Shown here: piece after piece, positions 4,016 to 5,548 of the stretch
How positions within the stretch are numbered: the stretch's first letter is position 1
Layout of the letters: each line of letters begins with the position of its first letter
Source: Chlamydia trachomatis
Lineage (GTDB): Bacteria; Chlamydiota; Chlamydiia; Chlamydiales; JAAKFR01
Assembly (NCBI GenBank): GCA_945861315.1
Contig: CAMAUB010000102.1
Span: 1-5,548 of the forward strand
Direction of reading: 5' to 3'
DNA length: 5,548 bases
The notes under the pieces: model-generated
Seen by the model: only the letters and a program-made list of their open reading frames with translations
What the model was told of the DNA's origin: nothing
Database searches by the model: none
Program-made: the position numbers and the translations under genes

Positions 4016-5380
4016 TTAACTTTTTGCTGTTCGGCGGTATCTTAAATTTCGCGTCCTTCCAATCCGTTCAACCAATCGTTTTTCAATGAGGGAATTAAGC
4101 CATCTTTGTGCAGTTGCGCGAGAAATAGAAAATTTATTGACCACATCTTGCGTGGTGATTTCATTTTGTGAATAGAATAGAGCTAAAATACTTTCTTCAG
4201 TCCGATGCTTTGTCGAGCTTAATTGAGAAGAGCCTCTTGGTAGGATGCACTTTACAAAATTTGCACCCTCAATAATTTGAGGTTTTTCAAGTCCCCAAGC
4301 CTCATAACTTTTAAAGATATTGATGAATCCAGTGCCCATTTTCTCTACAAGGCCCATTTCCCGAAAAATTTTGCATATAGCTGGATTACGCAGGTATGTC
4401 AGTCCCATTAACAATTGATCTTGTTCAATAGGACCTGAAAAACCGCCCGGACTAAATAACTCCAAACGATCATCATAGATAGAAATTTTGGAGGGAGCCT
4501 TGATATGATAATTTCGATGAACCAGTAAATTTATCAACGCCTCTCTAAATGCAACCTCAGGAATTTCCAATTTTTCATCTCTTACAACCCCTGAAATTGA
4601 AAATGCCTTTGAAAGGCGGCTGAGAACAAAATGATGCGCCTGCTGGAATTGATTTAAAAGGCTCCCCTCACAATCTATTGAAGCAATAGCATCCCTACCG
4701 TCGATGCCTCGGAAATGACTCACAATGATCATGGCTTCTGAAAGAAAAAGTTGGGGGGATTTTCCAAAATTCAATAGACCTGCATAGGTGGGAAAGAGTT
4801 CGCAATGTTCCTCAACAACCAAAGAATAGGAACGCAGGACCTCTTGTGTAACTTTTGCAGATACTTGATTCTTTCTATTATCAAGAAAGTTTTGGACTAA
4901 TTGATTGTCCAGGGTGTCAAGTGAGGCGTTATAAACCGGAAGTGTTTCAAAATCTATTCTACGTGATTGCCATTTGAGTTCTTCAATCATGGCAGGGGTT
5001 GCATGTACACTACTGCGTCCTATGCGAATATAGGTTCCTTTCTCTATTCCTTCAGACTTTCTAAAATAGGGCTTATTCATTCCCGAAGATACGGCAATAA
5101 TTAATACGGTCTTATCCCCGAACAATTGAGTAGATAGTAAGGGAATAATGGGTGGATAGCACGCCTCATAAATAGAATGATCTAATGATTCAAGAAGGCT
5201 GTTTATTTGATCTTCAGGCAGTCCTACTATTGTCCGGTCATCATCGACACCGACTATAAGTTTTCCGCCCTTTTGGTTGCAAAAACCAATGATTGTTTTA
5301 ATGATTTGTTCATTTTTTGGAACTTTTCTTTTAAATTCTAATAAAACTGACTCGGCCTCTGGGTGACGAAATAAGCTCAT
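4016..5380 (-). CDS. Schlafen AlbA_2 / RecG-C-like ATPase-fold / winged-helix regulator (COG2865 type)
   Basis: This 454-residue cytoplasmic protein has three parts. Residues about 8-135 form a Schlafen AlbA_2 domain, with ESVLLEFK at 10-17, KTIIGFCNQKGGKLIVGVDDD at 28-48 and YIRIGRSS at 117-124. Residues about 270-375 form the HATPase_c_4 (RecG C-terminal-like) domain, with an N-box-like FREALINLLVHRNY (278-291; Glu280, Asn284, His288), DDRLELFSPGG (303-313), RNP (331-333) and GLVEKMGTG (343-351). Residues about 394-450 form a winged helix-turn-helix (ITTQDVVNKFSISRATAQRWL) for DNA binding. Proteins of this layout are annotated as ATP-binding transcriptional regulators, often near mobile or defence genes, but their function is poorly known. 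The ATG start has GAGGAG 3 bases upstream and gives a complete AlbA_2 domain. The gene is convergent with tRNA-Ser and has a repeat-rich upstream region suggesting autoregulation. Confidence 0.9.
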   Translation of the reverse strand: MSLFRHPEAESVLLEFKRKVPKNEQIIKTIIGFCNQKGGKLIVGVDDDRTIVGLPEDQINSLLESLDHSIYEACYPPIIPLLSTQLFGDKTVLIIAVSSGMNKPYFRKSEGIEKGTYIRIGRSSVHATPAMIEELKWQSRRIDFETLPVYNASLDTLDNQLVQNFLDNRKNQVSAKVTQEVLRSYSLVVEEHCELFPTYAGLLNFGKSPQLFLSEAMIIVSHFRGIDGRDAIASIDCEGSLLNQFQQAHHFVLSRLSKAFSISGVVRDEKLEIPEVAFREALINLLVHRNYHIKAPSKISIYDDRLELFSPGGFSGPIEQDQLLMGLTYLRNPAICKIFREMGLVEKMGTGFINIFKSYEAWGLEKPQIIEGANFVKCILPRGSSQLSSTKHRTEESILALFYSQNEITTQDVVNKFSISRATAQRWLNSLIEKRLVERIGRTRNLRYRRTAKS

Positions 5381-5385
5381 ATTCT

Positions 5386-5491
5386 CCTCATTTAAACTAA
5401 TTATGTCTTAAATGAGGCAAATGAGGCAAATAAAATCTGAAACTAAGATGTTTTTTGCATGATTTGCCTCATTTTGCGTCAAAAAATGAGG
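5386..5491. promoter_or_regulatory. cluster of AAATGAGG repeats, candidate operator
   Basis: The octamer AAATGAGG occurs five times in 106 bases. It is on the plus strand at 5410-5417, 5419-5426 and 5484-5491, and on the minus strand at 5393-5386 and 5474-5467. Three copies belong to an exact 13-mer, AAATGAGGCAAAT: two tandem overlapping copies 9 bases apart (5410-5422 and 5419-5431) and one inverted (5462-5474). The last two octamers also form a hairpin, CCTCATTTT (5467-5475) with AAAATGAGG (5483-5491). The minus-strand copy at 5386-5393 contains the ribosome-binding site of the regulator gene. The arrangement suits binding sites for the winged-helix protein encoded downstream; that is inference. 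Confidence 0.6.
5400..5429 (-). promoter_or_regulatory. candidate promoter of the AlbA_2 regulator gene
   Basis: On the minus strand TTGCCT (5429-5424, 4 of 6) and CATAAT (5405-5400, 5 of 6) are 18 bases apart. The -35 box lies inside the second 13-mer repeat, and the first 13-mer (5410-5422) fills the spacer, so a protein bound there would block RNA polymerase. Transcription would start near 5393, leaving a leader of about 13 bases that contains the GAGGAG ribosome site. Confidence 0.4.
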
Positions 5492-5519
5492 AATTAAGAA
5501 AATGATGACAACTGACTTT

Positions 5520-5548
5520 ACTCACCTTACGCATTTTTTCCCTTCACA
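5520..5548 (-). repeat. 30-bp repeat, right copy (inverted relative to 3775-3804)
   Basis: Read on the minus strand, this is the second copy of the repeat upstream of tRNA-Ser. CGTAAGGTGAGT (5531-5520) and GAAAAAAT (5540-5533) are exact matches, and TGTGAAGG (5548-5541) matches with two A/G changes across the flanking block. The window ends at its outer edge, so it may be longer. It lies about 30 bases beyond the AAATGAGG cluster. On the minus strand it also contains AAGGG five bases before an ATG that opens a frame of only 21 codons. Confidence 0.7.

Noticed and set aside
3799..4089. 96-codon plus-strand ORF
   Set aside because: It runs through the whole tRNA-Ser gene and its terminator and overlaps the 3' end of the regulator gene, so it cannot be a real gene.
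5386..5491. CRISPR array
   Set aside because: The repeats are only 8-13 bases, occur in both orientations and lack regular spacers.
5469..5534. 21-codon minus-strand frame (MRKVSKVSCHHF...) with AAGGG before its ATG, as a leader peptide
   Set aside because: It is very short, and its beginning is the repeat copy whose other occurrence (3775-3804) has no ATG. No attenuator-like pairing or codon bias supports a leader peptide.

Overview
The window looks like a piece of an AT-rich Gram-negative chromosome, most likely a Chlamydia-like (Parachlamydiales-type) intracellular bacterium. This is an inference. It rests on a single-domain bacterial RRM protein, an ABC-type zinc/manganese importer whose binding protein has a non-lipidated signal peptide, small exported proteins of unknown function, and a tRNA gene without an encoded CCA. 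No single gene proves the phylum.

Layout from left to right. Bases 1-287 hold no credible gene. They carry a possible weak terminator (28-60) and a large palindromic element (64-227) with perfect 18-bp terminal inverted repeats, like a MITE. Bases 288-2553 are a minus-strand operon, znuA-znuC-znuB in order of transcription. It encodes a complete high-affinity Zn/Mn importer (periplasmic binding protein, ATPase, permease), and both junctions are 4-base ATGA overlaps. The operon has its own promoter (2561-2589), placed so close to a GTG start that the message should be nearly leaderless. Upstream is a minus-strand gene for a 109-residue exported protein with PQQ/beta-propeller-like repeats (2688-3017). 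It ends in a very long hairpin terminator that is fully paired only in minus-strand RNA.

Bases 3018-3378 separate this gene from a divergent plus-strand gene. They contain a doubtful 59-codon ORF and a weak stem-loop. The plus-strand gene (3379-3654) encodes a 91-residue RRM RNA-binding protein and has a clear intrinsic terminator. Next come tRNA-Ser(GGA) at 3834-3921 with its own terminator, and a convergent minus-strand gene (4016-5380). That gene encodes a 454-residue Schlafen-AlbA_2 / RecG-C-like GHKL / winged-helix regulator.

The most interesting part is the right third. The region upstream of the AlbA_2 regulator holds five copies of AAATGAGG, including three exact copies of a 13-mer. 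Two of these lie on a candidate promoter, which suggests autoregulation. A 30-bp repeat occurs in inverted orientation upstream of the tRNA (3775-3804) and at the window's right edge (5520-5548), bracketing the tRNA and the regulator. It could mark the ends of a mobile segment or be a dispersed regulatory repeat.
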